64,000 bases of DNA from Denitratimonas sp037478135 (GTDB lineage: Bacteria > Pseudomonadota > Gammaproteobacteria > Xanthomonadales > Xanthomonadaceae): NCBI RefSeq assembly GCF_037478135.1, contig NZ_JBBHDV010000012.1:1-64000 (forward strand). Direction: 5' to 3'. Position 1 is the stretch's first letter; each line of letters opens with the position of its first letter. Under the pieces are notes generated by a model, which searched no databases, had not been told where the DNA came from, and saw nothing but the letters and a program-made list of their open reading frames with translations. Shown here in pieces: positions 17,768 through 26,926 of this stretch. A program made the position numbers and the translations under genes.

Positions 17768-18259
17768 TCAACGCAGTCCGGTATGCCCGAAGCCGCCCTC
17801 GCCGCGCTGACTGCGCTGGAAATCCTCGACCTGCGTGAAACGTGCGCGCCCGACCGGCATGAACACCAGTTGCGCGATGCGGTCACCGGGTTCGATGGTA
17901 AAGGCGGTGTCGCTCCGGTTCCACAGACTGACCATCAGCGGGCCCTGGTAATCGGCATCGATCAGTCCGGTGAGGTTGCCCAGCACCAGGCCGTGGCGGT
18001 GGCCCAGGCCCGAGCGCGGCAGGATCAGTGCACACCAGCCCGGATCGCCGATATGGATCGCAAGACCAGAGGGCACCAGTTCGGTCTGGTCGGGTTGCAG
18101 CGACAAGGGCTGTTCCAGCATGGCGCGCAGATCCAGTCCGGCGGCACCGGCGGTGGCGTAGCCGGGCAGCGGAAAATCGCGGCCCAGGCGTGGGTCGAGC
18201 AGTTTCAGTTCGACGTCCAGCGCGCCGCGATGGGCGTGCCGGGATGGGTCCGGATTCAT
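17768..18259 (-). CDS. dut: dUTP diphosphatase
   Basis: This 163-residue homotrimeric dUTPase hydrolyses dUTP to dUMP, keeping uracil out of DNA. All five signature motifs are visible: AGLDLRA, PRSGLGHRHG, GLIDADYQGPL (catalytic Asp and Tyr), GDRIAQLV and the C-terminal lid RGEGGFGHTG. It overlaps coaBC by four bases and lies 39 bases before algC, forming a coaBC-dut-algC operon on the minus strand. Confidence 0.97.
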   Translation of the reverse strand: MNPDPSRHAHRGALDVELKLLDPRLGRDFPLPGYATAGAAGLDLRAMLEQPLSLQPDQTELVPSGLAIHIGDPGWCALILPRSGLGHRHGLVLGNLTGLIDADYQGPLMVSLWNRSDTAFTIEPGDRIAQLVFMPVGRARFTQVEDFQRSQRGEGGFGHTGLR

Positions 18260-19473
18260 CGGTCGCGTTCCTGCAGGCGTTGCGCGATGGCATGCAGCAA
18301 TTGCCGTGCCACCTCGGCCTTGGATGCCATCGCGATCTCGCGTCCGCCACCGGGCCAGATCAGGCTCAGTGCATTGGCGTCGGCATCGAAGCCGCTGCCT
18401 TCCTGGCCGACGCGGTTGGCCGCGATCATGTCCAGTCGCTTGCGCTCCAGCTTGTCGCGCGCGTAATGCGTCACATCATGGGTTTCTGCGGCAAAACCGA
18501 CCACGAAGGGGCGCTCGGAATGCGCCGCGACCTGCGCCAGGATATCCGGGTTCTGCACCAGCTCCAGCGTCAGGCCGCCGTCGTCGCGCTTCTTGATCTT
18601 GCTGCTGCTGGGCTGGCTGGGGCGGAAATCGGCGACTGCGGCAGTGGCCACGAACACATCGGTGCCGGGCAGCTGCGCCATCACTGCTTGATGCATCTGC
18701 GCAGCGCTGCGCACGGCGATGCGGGTCACCCCGGCCGGTGCCGGCAGCGTTACCGGGCCGGATACCAGCACCACGTCCATGCCCAGACGCTGGGCCTGGG
18801 TCGCGATTGCGTAGCCCATGCGGCCGGAGCTGCGGTTGCCCAGATAGCGCACCGGATCCAGATCTTCATACGTCGGCCCTGCGGTCAGCAGCAGGCGTTT
18901 GCCGGACAGCGCTGCGGCGCTGTCCGGATCAGGGTCCGGTTCCAGCAGCGCGCCGGCGATGGCCTCGGCTTCCCACATGCGCCCGGCGCCGGTTTCGCCG
19001 CAGGCCTGATCGCCGGCATCCGGGCCGAGCAGGGTGACGCCGCGCGCGGTCAGCGTGGCGACGTTGGCCTGCACGGCGGGATGCGCCCACATCACTCTGT
19101 TCATCGCCGGTGCCACGTACAGCGGCGCTTCGCTGGCCAGGCACAGCGTGGTCAGCAGGTCATCGGCCTGGCCCTGGGCCAGGCGCGCGAGCAGATCGGC
19201 CGAAGCCGGTGCGATGACAATGCGCTGAGCCCAGCGGGCCAGTTCGATATGCCCCATCGCGGCCTCGGCGGCCTCGTCCCACAGCGAATGCCGTACCGCT
19301 TCGCCCGACAGTGCCTGGAAGGTCGTCGCGGTGACGAAGCGTGCGGCGTTTTCGGTCAACACCACGCGCACCTGCACGCCACGCTCGCGCAGCCGGCGCA
19401 CCAGTTCGGCGGCCTTGTAGGCAGCGATGCCGCCACCCACGCCCAGCAGGATGCGTTCCGGACGCGTGCTCAT
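18256..19473 (-). CDS. coaBC: Bifunctional phosphopantothenoylcysteine decarboxylase/synthetase
   Basis: This 405-residue enzyme carries out two coenzyme A steps. The N-terminal CoaC half has LGVGGGIAAYKAAEL (FMN binding), AMN in VAPAMNRVMW and the lid Cys in DQACGETGAGRM. The C-terminal CoaB half contains LLTAGPTYEDLDPVRYLGNRSSG, AAVADFRP and KIKK. The ATG at 19473 fits the normal MSTRPERILLGV-type start. It leads the operon with dut and algC and is transcribed divergently from radC. Confidence 0.96.
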   Translation of the reverse strand: MSTRPERILLGVGGGIAAYKAAELVRRLRERGVQVRVVLTENAARFVTATTFQALSGEAVRHSLWDEAAEAAMGHIELARWAQRIVIAPASADLLARLAQGQADDLLTTLCLASEAPLYVAPAMNRVMWAHPAVQANVATLTARGVTLLGPDAGDQACGETGAGRMWEAEAIAGALLEPDPDPDSAAALSGKRLLLTAGPTYEDLDPVRYLGNRSSGRMGYAIATQAQRLGMDVVLVSGPVTLPAPAGVTRIAVRSAAQMHQAVMAQLPGTDVFVATAAVADFRPSQPSSSKIKKRDDGGLTLELVQNPDILAQVAAHSERPFVVGFAAETHDVTHYARDKLERKRLDMIAANRVGQEGSGFDADANALSLIWPGGGREIAMASKAEVARQLLHAIAQRLQERDR

Positions 19474-19683
19474 TGGTGCACCGGTCCACAGCGGCGGCAG
19501 GTGGCGGTGGGCGGCAGGCTGCAGGCGGGCAGGGAGCACGGCGGCATCAGAAAAGTCCTAACGGAAAATCCGCGCAAGAGCTTACTTCAATCCTCGGCCT
19601 TTCCTGATGCCGCTGCACGCGGCAGGCGGCAACACTGGTCCGGCATGCCCCGACCGGGGCCGGTGGGAACGAGGAGCCGAACA

Positions 19684-20358
19684 ATGGCCATACGCGAATG
19701 GGACGAACACGAGCGCCCGCGGGAGCGGCTGCTGGCGCAGGGCGCACAGGCGCTCAGCGATGCCGAACTGCTGGCGGTGTTCCTGGGTTCGGGCCTGCGC
19801 GGGCAGAACGCGGTCGAACTGGGCCGTCACCTGTTGCAGCGCAATGGCGGCCTCAGTGGCTTGTTGCGCCGGCCCTGCCACGAGATGGTGCGCGAACCCG
19901 GCCTTGGGCTGGCGCGCGCCTCGCGCCTGCTGGCGGCGCTGGAACTGGCCAGTCGCCATCTTGCATCCGGCCTGACACGGGGCGAGGCGATCAGCGATCC
20001 GCGCCGCGCCGGCGAATATTTCCACGCCAAACTGCGCGATCGCCCGCGCGAGGTGTTCGCCTGCCTGTTCCTGGATACCCGGCACCGGCCGATTACGATG
20101 GAGGAACTGTTCCACGGCACCCTGGACGGCGCCGAAGTGCATCCGCGCGAAGTGGTCAAGCGCGCGCTGGCGCACAACGCCGCGGCGGTGATGCTGGCGC
20201 ACAACCATCCCAGCGGCGTGACCGAAGCCAGCGCAGCCGATCGCACCATCACGCTGCGCCTGCGTGATGCGCTGGCGCTGGTCGGGGTGCGGGTGCTGGA
20301 TCACTTCATCGTCGGCGACGGGCCGCCGCTGAGCTTTGCCGAGCGGGGCTGGCTGTGA
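19684..20358 (+). CDS. radC: RadC family JAB/MPN-domain protein
   Basis: This 224-residue protein has the N-terminal UPF0758 helix-hairpin-helix region (residues 1-95) and the C-terminal JAB1/MPN-like metal site: a glutamate in GAEVHPREV and the HNHPSG motif (His173, His175), with Asp in SAADRTIT. The fold suggests a metal-dependent hydrolase. The old DNA-repair assignment of RadC has not held up. A GAGGAG precedes the ATG at 19684. The coaBC-radC divergent pair is common in gammaproteobacteria. Confidence 0.94.
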   Translation: MAIREWDEHERPRERLLAQGAQALSDAELLAVFLGSGLRGQNAVELGRHLLQRNGGLSGLLRRPCHEMVREPGLGLARASRLLAALELASRHLASGLTRGEAISDPRRAGEYFHAKLRDRPREVFACLFLDTRHRPITMEELFHGTLDGAEVHPREVVKRALAHNAAAVMLAHNHPSGVTEASAADRTITLRLRDALALVGVRVLDHFIVGDGPPLSFAERGWL

Positions 20359-20435
20359 ACGCCGTGACCGCCATCGTCGCCGCAACCGGACAGCCGGCTA
20401 AACTGCATCGCATCGTCATCAGCCTGCAGGATCCC

Positions 20436-20981
20436 ATGAGCCCGCTGCGTCCCTTTCTGCAAACCGCGCCGGTGCTGGGCGCGCGTGTCTATGTCGACCC
20501 GGCCGCCAGCGTGATCGGCGATGTGGAACTGGGAGACGATGTGTCGATCTGGCCCGGCGCGGTGCTGCGCGGTGATGTGAACAGCATCCGCGTCGGTGCC
20601 CGAACCAGCGTGCAGGACGGCAGCATCGTGCACGTCACGCACGATGGTCCGTTCACCCGTCCGGGCGGCTTTGCCACCGTGATCGGCAGCGACACCACCA
20701 TCGGCCATGGCGTGATCCTGCACGGTTGCCGTATTGGCGATTTCTGCCTGATCGGCATGGGCGCCACGATCATGGATGGCGCCACGGTCGAGGATTACGG
20801 TTTCGTCGGCGCCCGCGCGTTGGTGTCACCAGGCAAGACCGTGGGGCAGGGCGAGCTGTGGCTTGGCAATCCGGCCCGTTGCGTGCGAAAGCTGGACGAA
20901 CGCGAGCTGGAAAACCTGCGCTACAGCGCCGCGCATTATGTGCGGCTCAAGGACCGCTATCTGGGCATGGCCGAGGCCTGA
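20436..20981 (+). CDS. Gamma-carbonic anhydrase-like protein (YrdA family)
   Basis: This 181-residue left-handed beta-helix protein has hexapeptide repeats and three metal-binding histidines: one in SIVHVTHDGP and two in IGHGVILHGCRIGD. The family is cytoplasmic and trimeric; carbonic anhydrase activity is often absent or redox-controlled. I start it at the ATG at 20436 (MSPLRPFLQTAP), which matches the family and has AGGA upstream. A GTG overlapping the radC stop (20355) would add 27 residues of unlikely sequence. It runs convergent with aroE. Confidence 0.9.
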   Translation: MSPLRPFLQTAPVLGARVYVDPAASVIGDVELGDDVSIWPGAVLRGDVNSIRVGARTSVQDGSIVHVTHDGPFTRPGGFATVIGSDTTIGHGVILHGCRIGDFCLIGMGATIMDGATVEDYGFVGARALVSPGKTVGQGELWLGNPARCVRKLDERELENLRYSAAHYVRLKDRYLGMAEA

Positions 20982-21003
20982 AAAGGCGACGACGCGGGCA
21001 CGG

Positions 21004-21837
21004 CTACTGTTCGCGTAGCCAGGTCAGCGTCGCGGCACTGTCCGGGCGCAGCCCATGCCAGATCAGGAAAGCCTGCGCGGCCTGTTCCACCAGCATGCCC
21101 AGCCCGTCGCTGGCACGGCCGGCGCCGTGTTGCGTGGCCCATTCAAGAAAAGGCCGGGCCGAATCGCCATAGGACAGATCGTAGGCGCAGGCATCGGCGC
21201 CCAGCAGGCTGGCCGGCAAGGCCAGCACCACGCCCTGGCGTGCGGCCGAGGTCGCGTTGAGAACCAGATCGAAGGCGCCGGCCTGATCCAGTTCCTGCCA
21301 GTCGCAGACCTGGATCGGGCCACAGGCGGCCAGGTCATGCGCCAGCGCGCGGGCGCGCTCGATGCTGCGGTTGGCCACGACCAGTTCGGCGATACCGGCT
21401 TCAAACAGGGCCGACACCACGCCCCGCGCCGCGCCGCCGGCACCCAGCAGCAGCACTTGTCGTTGCGCCAGCGCCAGGCCGAGATGGGCTTCCAGATCGC
21501 GCACCAGTCCGCTGCCGTCGGTGTTGTCGCCGAACCAGCCGTCGTCGCGTCGCACCAGGGTGTTGACCGCACCGCTCCGGCGCGCGGCCGGTGACAGTTC
21601 CAGGCACAGCGTGGCGGCCTGTTCCTTCAGCGGCAGCGTGACATTGGCGCCGATCCCGCCCTGGCTGGCGAAGCGCGCCAGCGTGGCGGGGAACAGCTCG
21701 GGCGTCGCTTCGATCGCCTGATAGTCCAGCGCGATGCCCAGCCCCTGCGCGAAATGCCGGTGGATGCGTGGCGACAGGCTGTGCGTGATCGGTTGGCCGA
21801 AGACCGCGAAGCGCGGCGGAAGCGTGAGGTCGGACAT
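21004..21837 (-). CDS. aroE: Shikimate 5-dehydrogenase
   Basis: This 277-residue enzyme reduces 3-dehydroshikimate to shikimate with NADPH in aromatic amino acid synthesis. The substrate site shows FGQPITHSLSPRIHR and NVTLPLKE (catalytic Lys), with GDNTDGSG. The Rossmann half has the dinucleotide loop LLLGAGGAARGV and NRS in VVANRSIERA, the NADPH phosphate site. Length matches E. coli AroE (272). It ends 23 bases from the carbonic anhydrase-like gene, convergently. Confidence 0.96.
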   Translation of the reverse strand: MSDLTLPPRFAVFGQPITHSLSPRIHRHFAQGLGIALDYQAIEATPELFPATLARFASQGGIGANVTLPLKEQAATLCLELSPAARRSGAVNTLVRRDDGWFGDNTDGSGLVRDLEAHLGLALAQRQVLLLGAGGAARGVVSALFEAGIAELVVANRSIERARALAHDLAACGPIQVCDWQELDQAGAFDLVLNATSAARQGVVLALPASLLGADACAYDLSYGDSARPFLEWATQHGAGRASDGLGMLVEQAAQAFLIWHGLRPDSAATLTWLREQ

Positions 21838-22021
21838 GGCAGGCGCGGGCGGAACGATGTCGCCACCCTAGCACCGCATTGCACCCTATGCCGCACCGGG
21901 TCTGCCAGTTCTGCGAGCGTGCACGCAAGACTTGAATCGGCGCTTCACTGGCCCATCTGGGTAGGGCGTGGGATAATCCCCGCCCTTTGCTGTTTCCATT
22001 TGAACCTTACCGGAGTGAATC

Positions 22022-22537
22022 ATGGCCGATGACATCGCCAATGGCGCCGCAAGCGCCGCCGCCACCGACGCCGCCCCCCAGCCGCAGTTCGGACTGCAGC
22101 GCATCTATGTGAAGGACGCGAGCTTCGAGGCCCCCAACGCTCCGCAGATTTTCCAGGAACAGGGCCAGCCCGAACTCCAGCTCAACCTCGGCCAGAAGGT
22201 CAGCAACCTCTCCGAAGGCGTGTTCGAAGTCGTGCTGACGGTGTCGCTGACCTGTACCATCAACAGCAAGAATGCCTACCTGGCCGAAGTGCAGCAGGCC
22301 GGCATCTTCAACATCAGCGGCCTGGACGCGCAGAACACCGATGGTCTGCTCGGCACCTATGCGCCGAACGCGCTGTTCCCGTACGCCCGTCGCCTGATCG
22401 CCGATCTGGTCCAGGATGGCGGCTTCCAGCCGTTCCTGCTGCAGCCGATCAACTTCGACCAGATCTACGCTGAAGCCCTCCGCCGCCGCCAGCAGGAAGC
22501 TGCCGGTGAGCAGCAGCCGGCCGCCGGCAACGCCTGA
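22022..22537 (+). CDS. secB: Protein-export chaperone SecB
   Basis: This 171-residue tetrameric chaperone keeps preproteins unfolded and hands them to SecA. Conserved stretches are FGLQRIYVKDASFEAPNAP, FEVVLTVSLT, EVQQAGIF and LFPYARRLIADLVQDGGFQP, with LLQPINFDQIYAE near the end. An acidic/alanine-rich N-terminus and a Gln-rich tail flank the core. GGAGTG precedes the ATG. A GATAAT -10-like hexamer lies at 21972-21977 with no convincing -35. gpsA starts four bases after its stop, the same secB-gpsA order as in E. coli. Confidence 0.97.
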   Translation: MADDIANGAASAAATDAAPQPQFGLQRIYVKDASFEAPNAPQIFQEQGQPELQLNLGQKVSNLSEGVFEVVLTVSLTCTINSKNAYLAEVQQAGIFNISGLDAQNTDGLLGTYAPNALFPYARRLIADLVQDGGFQPFLLQPINFDQIYAEALRRRQQEAAGEQQPAAGNA

Positions 22538-22541
22538 CGGC

Positions 22542-23561
22542 ATGGCTCGCAATCCACTGCGGATTGCCGTACTGGGCGCCGGTTCCTGGGGAACCGCGCT
22601 CGCGGTACAGGCCGCACGCAACGGCCTGGATACCGTCCTGTGGGGGCGCGATCCGGATGCGATCGCCGCGATGCAGTCCACGCATCGCAACGCGCGCTAT
22701 CTACCGGATCTGCCGCTGCCGGACAACCTGCGTTTCAGTGCCGACCTGGCCCACACCGTGGGTCAGGTCGACCTGATCCTGATCGTCGTTCCCAGCCATG
22801 CGTTCACCGGCATCGCGCGTGAAATCGCGCCGCTGCGCCGGCCCGAGGTCGGTGTGGCCTGGGCCAGCAAGGGCTTTGAGCCCGGCAGTGGCCGATTCCT
22901 GCACGAAGTGGCGCAGGAAGCCTTCGGTGATGGCGTGCCGCTGGCGATCGCCACCGGCCCCTCGTTCGCGCGTGAGGTGGCGATGGGCCTGCCCACCGCG
23001 ATCACCGTGCATTCGGATGATGCGGCGTTCGCCCTCGATGTCGCCAGGGCGCTGCATGGCCCGACTTTCCGCGTCTACACCGGCAACGACATGCTCGGTG
23101 CCGAGCTGGGTGGCGCGATGAAGAACGTGCTGGCCGTGGCCACCGGTGTGGCCGATGGCATGGCGCTGGGCCTGAACGCGCGCGCCGGGCTGATCACCCG
23201 CGGCCTGAATGAAATGCTGCGCCTGAACGCCGCACTCGGTGGTCGGGCCGAAACCCTGATGGGTCTGGCCGGGCTCGGTGATCTGGTGCTGACCGCTACT
23301 GGCGATCTTTCCCGCAACCGCCGCCTCGGTCTGGCACTGGGACGCGGCAAGAGCGTGGGCGAGGCCGTGCGCGAAATCGGCCAGGTGGTCGAATCGGTGC
23401 AGACCGTCGATGAAGTCATGCGACTGGCCCGCCGCCACAATGTCGAACTGCCGATCAGTGCGGGCGTGCAGCGCGTGCTGCACGGCGAGATCACGCCCGA
23501 ACAGGGCCTGCACGAACTGATGGCGCGCGAGCAGAAACCCGAGTTTCCGGACGAAGCCTGA
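22542..23561 (+). CDS. gpsA: Glycerol-3-phosphate dehydrogenase [NAD(P)+]
   Basis: This 339-residue cytoplasmic enzyme makes sn-glycerol 3-phosphate for phospholipids. It shows the dinucleotide loop VLGAGSWGTALA near the N-terminus, the family motif ATGPSFAREVAMGLPTA, catalytic Lys in GGAMKNVLAVATG, and GLAGLGDLVLT. The ATG at 22542 is four bases after the secB stop, implying one transcript and coupled translation. It runs convergent with trmL. Confidence 0.96.
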   Translation: MARNPLRIAVLGAGSWGTALAVQAARNGLDTVLWGRDPDAIAAMQSTHRNARYLPDLPLPDNLRFSADLAHTVGQVDLILIVVPSHAFTGIAREIAPLRRPEVGVAWASKGFEPGSGRFLHEVAQEAFGDGVPLAIATGPSFAREVAMGLPTAITVHSDDAAFALDVARALHGPTFRVYTGNDMLGAELGGAMKNVLAVATGVADGMALGLNARAGLITRGLNEMLRLNAALGGRAETLMGLAGLGDLVLTATGDLSRNRRLGLALGRGKSVGEAVREIGQVVESVQTVDEVMRLARRHNVELPISAGVQRVLHGEITPEQGLHELMAREQKPEFPDEA

Positions 23562-23581
23562 TCCGGTTCAGGCCGGCACAT

Positions 23582-24055
23582 TCAGGCCGGCAGATCGGCG
23601 CCGGCGAACCCCTGCTGGCGCCAGGCTTCATACACCGCGATCGCCACCGCATTGGACAGATTCAGGCTGCGGTTGCCGGGCATCATCGGCAGCCGTAGCA
23701 GCTGCGATGGCGGCAGGCGTTCAACCACGTCGGCCGGCAGCCCGCGCGTTTCCGGGCCGAACATCAGTGCATCGCCGGGCGCAAACCGTACGCTGTCATG
23801 ACGCTGCGTGGCCTTGCTGGAAAATGCCAGCAGCCGCGTCGGCGCCACTGCGGCGAGGAAGGCGTCCAGATCGCTGTGCACCGTCATCCGGGTGAACTCG
23901 TGGTAGTCCAGCCCGGCGCGCCGCATGCGCGCGTGGTCCAGCGCAAAACCCAGCGGCTCAATCAGATGCAGGCGTGCGCCGGCATTGGCGCACAGACGGA
24001 TCACGTTGCCGGTGTTGGGCGGGATTTCCGGCTGGTAAAGGACGATATCGAACAT
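23582..24055 (-). CDS. trmL: tRNA (cytidine(34)-2'-O)-methyltransferase
   Basis: This 157-residue SPOUT-class enzyme methylates the wobble nucleotide of certain tRNA-Leu species. The family start MFDIVLYQPEIPPNTGNVIRL is nearly canonical (shown here across residues 1-21), and the knotted C-terminal AdoMet site includes LMFGPETRGLP, RLPM and RSLNLSNAVAIAVYEA. Length equals E. coli TrmL (157). The frame is open for hundreds of bases upstream, but this ATG at 24055 is unmistakably the conserved N-terminus. Confidence 0.95.
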   Translation of the reverse strand: MFDIVLYQPEIPPNTGNVIRLCANAGARLHLIEPLGFALDHARMRRAGLDYHEFTRMTVHSDLDAFLAAVAPTRLLAFSSKATQRHDSVRFAPGDALMFGPETRGLPADVVERLPPSQLLRLPMMPGNRSLNLSNAVAIAVYEAWRQQGFAGADLPA

Positions 24056-24202
24056 CGCGGCATTGTCGCACTGGAGCACGTCGGGCCGTTGCCACAGCAA
24101 CGGTTTGGCATTCAGCCGGAACCCGTTAATGTCGCCCTGCACCGCGCCGGAAAACGATTCTTCCCGGCGTTCGTCCCTTCCATCTTCCAGGAGTGCCTTG
24201 CC

Positions 24203-24946
24203 ATGAATGCTTCCACCCGCACCTTGATCCAGGCCACGACCCTGGGCCTGGCCTGCCTGCTCGCCGTCGCCTGTCAGGGCGACCGCAACCAGCCGGTGGT
24301 CGAAACACCCCCGCAGGCCGCAGCGGAACCGGCCGCGCCGACTGATCCGGCCACCGCACCGGCCGATCTTGCCGCAGTCGAAACTCCGGCCGAACCGGCA
24401 CCGCCGCCGGTGGCGCCCGTTGCACCTGCCGCACCGGCAACCCCAGCTACTCCGGCGCCTGCACCGGCAGCCTCCGCACCGGCACCCAAGCCTGCCGCTC
24501 CGGCGACACCGGCGGTGCAGTATGCGCAGGTGGTCAGCGTGACCCCGGTGCGCCAGTCGCAGGACAACCCGCAGGAGGTCTGCCACGACGTCGAGGTCGT
24601 CTATCAGGTCGAACCCAAGGACGAACACAAGATCGCAGGCACCGCGATCGGCGCGATCGTCGGCGGCGCAATCGGCAACCAGGTCGGTGACGGCCGTGGC
24701 CGCGACGCCGCGCGCGTGGCCGGCGCCATCGCCGGTGGCGTGGCCGGGCGCAAGATCCAGGAAAACCAGCAGAACAAGAAGACCGAAACCCGGATCGAGC
24801 GCCAGTGCGAAATCGTCAACGACCCGACCTTCACCACCGTGGCCTACGACATCGTCTACAGCTACGCCGGCCAGACTCACAGCGCGCGCGTGGCCGAAGA
24901 CCCGGGCGAGCGCATCCGCCTGCCGGTGCGCAGCATCGACGAGTGA
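24203..24946 (+). CDS. Glycine-zipper outer membrane lipoprotein
   Basis: This 247-residue protein has a signal peptide with a lipobox ending at Cys24 (LLAVAC), although Cys18 is an alternative. An Ala/Pro-rich linker spans about 30-105. A 17-kDa-antigen/SlyB-type glycine zipper follows, IAGTAIGAIVGGAIGNQVG then AARVAGAIAGGVAGRKI. The C-terminal part (YDIVYSYAGQTHSARV) is typical of the family. Such proteins sit in the outer membrane and affect envelope integrity; exact function is unknown. CAGGAG lies upstream of the ATG. A terminator follows. Confidence 0.85.
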   Translation: MNASTRTLIQATTLGLACLLAVACQGDRNQPVVETPPQAAAEPAAPTDPATAPADLAAVETPAEPAPPPVAPVAPAAPATPATPAPAPAASAPAPKPAAPATPAVQYAQVVSVTPVRQSQDNPQEVCHDVEVVYQVEPKDEHKIAGTAIGAIVGGAIGNQVGDGRGRDAARVAGAIAGGVAGRKIQENQQNKKTETRIERQCEIVNDPTFTTVAYDIVYSYAGQTHSARVAEDPGERIRLPVRSIDE

Positions 24947-24996
24947 ACCGGGCTGCCGCAGCCTCTCTGCGAAACCAAATCTTCTTACGAAAACGA

Positions 24997-25030
24997 CGAA
25001 GGCCCGGGAATCCCCGGGCCTTCGTGCGTT
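24997..25030. terminator. Bidirectional terminator between the lipoprotein gene and speD
   Basis: CGAAGGCCCGGG (24997-25008) pairs perfectly with CCCGGGCCTTCG (25013-25024) around AATC. The two flanking genes converge on it, so it can end both transcripts; AAA/TTC-rich flanks exist on each side but no long T tract. Confidence 0.75.
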
Positions 25031-25072
25031 GAAGCGTGTCCATGCCGTTGCCCGGCCGGATTGGCGCAGGGC

Positions 25073-25903
25073 TCAGCCCAGATTGCGGCCGTGGAACAGT
25101 TCCTCGATCTCCTGGCGCAGCTGCATCTCGATGCGCTGGCGCTCCTTGAACGAGAGGTTCTTGGCCTTTTCCTCGAACAGGTAGGTGTCCAGATCGAAAT
25201 CCTTCACATGCATCTTGGTGTGGAAGATGTTCTCCTGGTACACGTTGACGTCGAACATCTCGTAACGCGTCTTGATGCCCTTGGCCAGGAAGTCCTGGAT
25301 CGAGTTGATGCGGTGGTCGATGAAGTGCTTCTTGCCCTTCACGTCGCGGGTGAAGCCGCGCACCCGGTAGTCCATCACCACGATGTCCGACTCGAAGCTC
25401 TCGATCAGGTAGTTCAGCGCCTTCAGCGGCGAAATCACGCCGCAGGTGGCGACGTCGATGTCGGCGCGGAAGGTCGCGATACCGTTCTGCGGATGGGTTT
25501 CCGGGTAGGTGTGGACGGTGATGTGGCTCTTGTCCAGATGCGCCACCACGCTGGCATCCAGATGCTCGGCATCCAGGTGTTCGCGCATCGCACCGGACAG
25601 CACTTCCTTGCCGGCCGCCTTCTTGTCGATGATCGGTTCTTCGGAGATCAGGATCGTCACCGAGGCACCCTGCGGATCGTAATCCTGGCGTGCCACGTTG
25701 AGGATGTTGGCCCCGATGATCTCGGCCACGTCGGTCAGGATCTGGGTCAGGCGCTCGGCGTTGTAGGCCTCGTCGATGTACTCGATGTAGCGCTGGCGCT
25801 GATCTTCGGTGACCGCATAGCAGACATCGTAGATGTTGAAGCTCAGGGCCTTGGTCAGGTTGTTGAAGCCCTGGAGCTTCAGGCGCGGCAGTGGTTTGAC
25901 CAC
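25073..25903 (-). CDS. speD: S-adenosylmethionine decarboxylase proenzyme (E. coli type)
   Basis: This 276-residue pyruvoyl enzyme makes decarboxylated AdoMet for spermidine synthesis. It self-cleaves at Ser126 in LDKSHITVHTYPE. Strong family blocks include LQGFNNLTKALSFNIYDVCYA, IIGANILNVARQDYDPQGAS, ATCGVISPLKALNYLIES and DVNVYQENIFHTKMH. I chose a GTG start at 25903, giving MVKPLPRLKL as in Xanthomonas, with GAGGA nine bases before; the open frame to 25984 adds a non-homologous leader. It is divergent from clp, a conserved xanthomonad arrangement. Confidence 0.94.
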   Translation of the reverse strand: MVKPLPRLKLQGFNNLTKALSFNIYDVCYAVTEDQRQRYIEYIDEAYNAERLTQILTDVAEIIGANILNVARQDYDPQGASVTILISEEPIIDKKAAGKEVLSGAMREHLDAEHLDASVVAHLDKSHITVHTYPETHPQNGIATFRADIDVATCGVISPLKALNYLIESFESDIVVMDYRVRGFTRDVKGKKHFIDHRINSIQDFLAKGIKTRYEMFDVNVYQENIFHTKMHVKDFDLDTYLFEEKAKNLSFKERQRIEMQLRQEIEELFHGRNLG

Positions 25904-25987
25904 CAGGACATCCTCGGACGAAAAAAAGGCAAGAGGCGAATTATCGGGCAAACCCGGGTGCAAATGGAATCGAAACCTGAACACGGA

Positions 25988-26016
25988 TTGATCCGTGCTG
26001 GTGTCACACTTAAGCT
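25988..26016 (+). promoter_or_regulatory. Possible promoter of clp
   Basis: TTGATC (25988-25993) and TAAGCT (26011-26016) are 17 bp apart in the speD-clp divergent region. The -35 matches four of six positions and the -10 only three, so this is a weak assignment. A TCACA half-site (26004-26008) lies in the spacer, but the second half of a CRP/Clp palindrome is missing. Confidence 0.35.
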
Positions 26017-26056
26017 AGGCCGTTGCGCAGACGCAGTGCAGGCTCAGGGGGTTACC

Positions 26057-26767
26057 TTGTCAAACGTCCAGTTTCCGTTGCAGCAGGCGGCACGCCGACC
26101 GCAGCAGCCCGAGTTCCTGACCGCCACCGAACTGACCATCCAGCGTTTCCTCGCCCATTGCCACCGCCGCCGCTACGCCGCGCGTACCGACGTGTTCCGT
26201 CCCGGCGATGCGGCGATGACGCTGTACTACGTCATCAGCGGCTCGCTCAGTGTCATCAGCGAGGAGGACGAAGGTCGCGAGCTGGTGCTCACCTACATCA
26301 ATGCCGGCGAGTTCGTCGGCGAGACCGGCATCTTCATCAGTGCGCCGCAGCGCGAAGTGGTGCTGCGCACCCGCACCGTCTGCGAGTTGGCCGAGATCAG
26401 CTACGAGCGCCTGCTGACCCTGCTCAACACCACGCTGCAGGACGAGTGCCCGCGGCTGCTGTTCGCGATCGGCAGCCAGATCACCCGGCGCCTGCTGCAC
26501 ACCGGGCGCAAGGCCAGCCGTCTGGCCTTCATGGACGTGCTCAACCGCATCGCCAACACCATCCTGGATCTGTGCCGCGAGCCGGACGCGATGTCGCATC
26601 CGGAGGGCACCCAGATCCGGGTCTCGCGCCAAGAGCTGGCACGCATTGTTGGTTGCTCGCGCGAAATGGCCGGGCGCGTGCTCAAGCAGCTGGAAGAGCA
26701 GGGCATGCTGCGCGCGCGCGGCAAGACCATCGTGGTGTTCGCCGAAAGCCATCCGGCCGGCGGCTGA
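26057..26767 (+). CDS. clp: CRP-like global transcription regulator Clp
   Basis: This 236-residue CRP/FNR-family protein resembles Xanthomonas Clp, which controls exoenzymes, exopolysaccharide and motility and loses DNA binding when c-di-GMP is bound. The N-terminal cyclic-nucleotide-type barrel includes RTDVFRPGDAAMTLYYVISG and GEFVGETGIFI, whose second Glu corresponds to the residue implicated in c-di-GMP binding. The C-terminal helix-turn-helix is SRQELARIVGCSREMAGRVL. No in-frame ATG or GTG fits; a TTG at 26057 with AGGGGGT five to six bases upstream is the best start. It is divergent from speD and convergent with a diguanylate cyclase gene. Confidence 0.93.
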   Translation: MSNVQFPLQQAARRPQQPEFLTATELTIQRFLAHCHRRRYAARTDVFRPGDAAMTLYYVISGSLSVISEEDEGRELVLTYINAGEFVGETGIFISAPQREVVLRTRTVCELAEISYERLLTLLNTTLQDECPRLLFAIGSQITRRLLHTGRKASRLAFMDVLNRIANTILDLCREPDAMSHPEGTQIRVSRQELARIVGCSREMAGRVLKQLEEQGMLRARGKTIVVFAESHPAGG

Positions 26768-26926
26768 TCGGCGGCGCATGCCGCGCCCTCACGGGGATCG
26801 CGCGCCACTTGCCGGTGGTCTTGCACGGAAAGCTTAAAACACCGGCCCTGGCTTGCCGGGATTTTCCGTTCCCTACCTTGTCGCTGCGTTTCCGCAGCCA
26901 GCGCCGCAAGCGGCTCCGTCGCGCAG

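Noticed and set aside
25988..26020. CRP/Clp autoregulatory site in the clp promoter region
   Set aside because: Only a TCACA half-site exists; the matching TGTGA half at the proper distance is absent.
26768..26926. Terminator between clp and the diguanylate cyclase gene
   Set aside because: Several GC-rich stems are possible, but none has a clean stem plus T tract.
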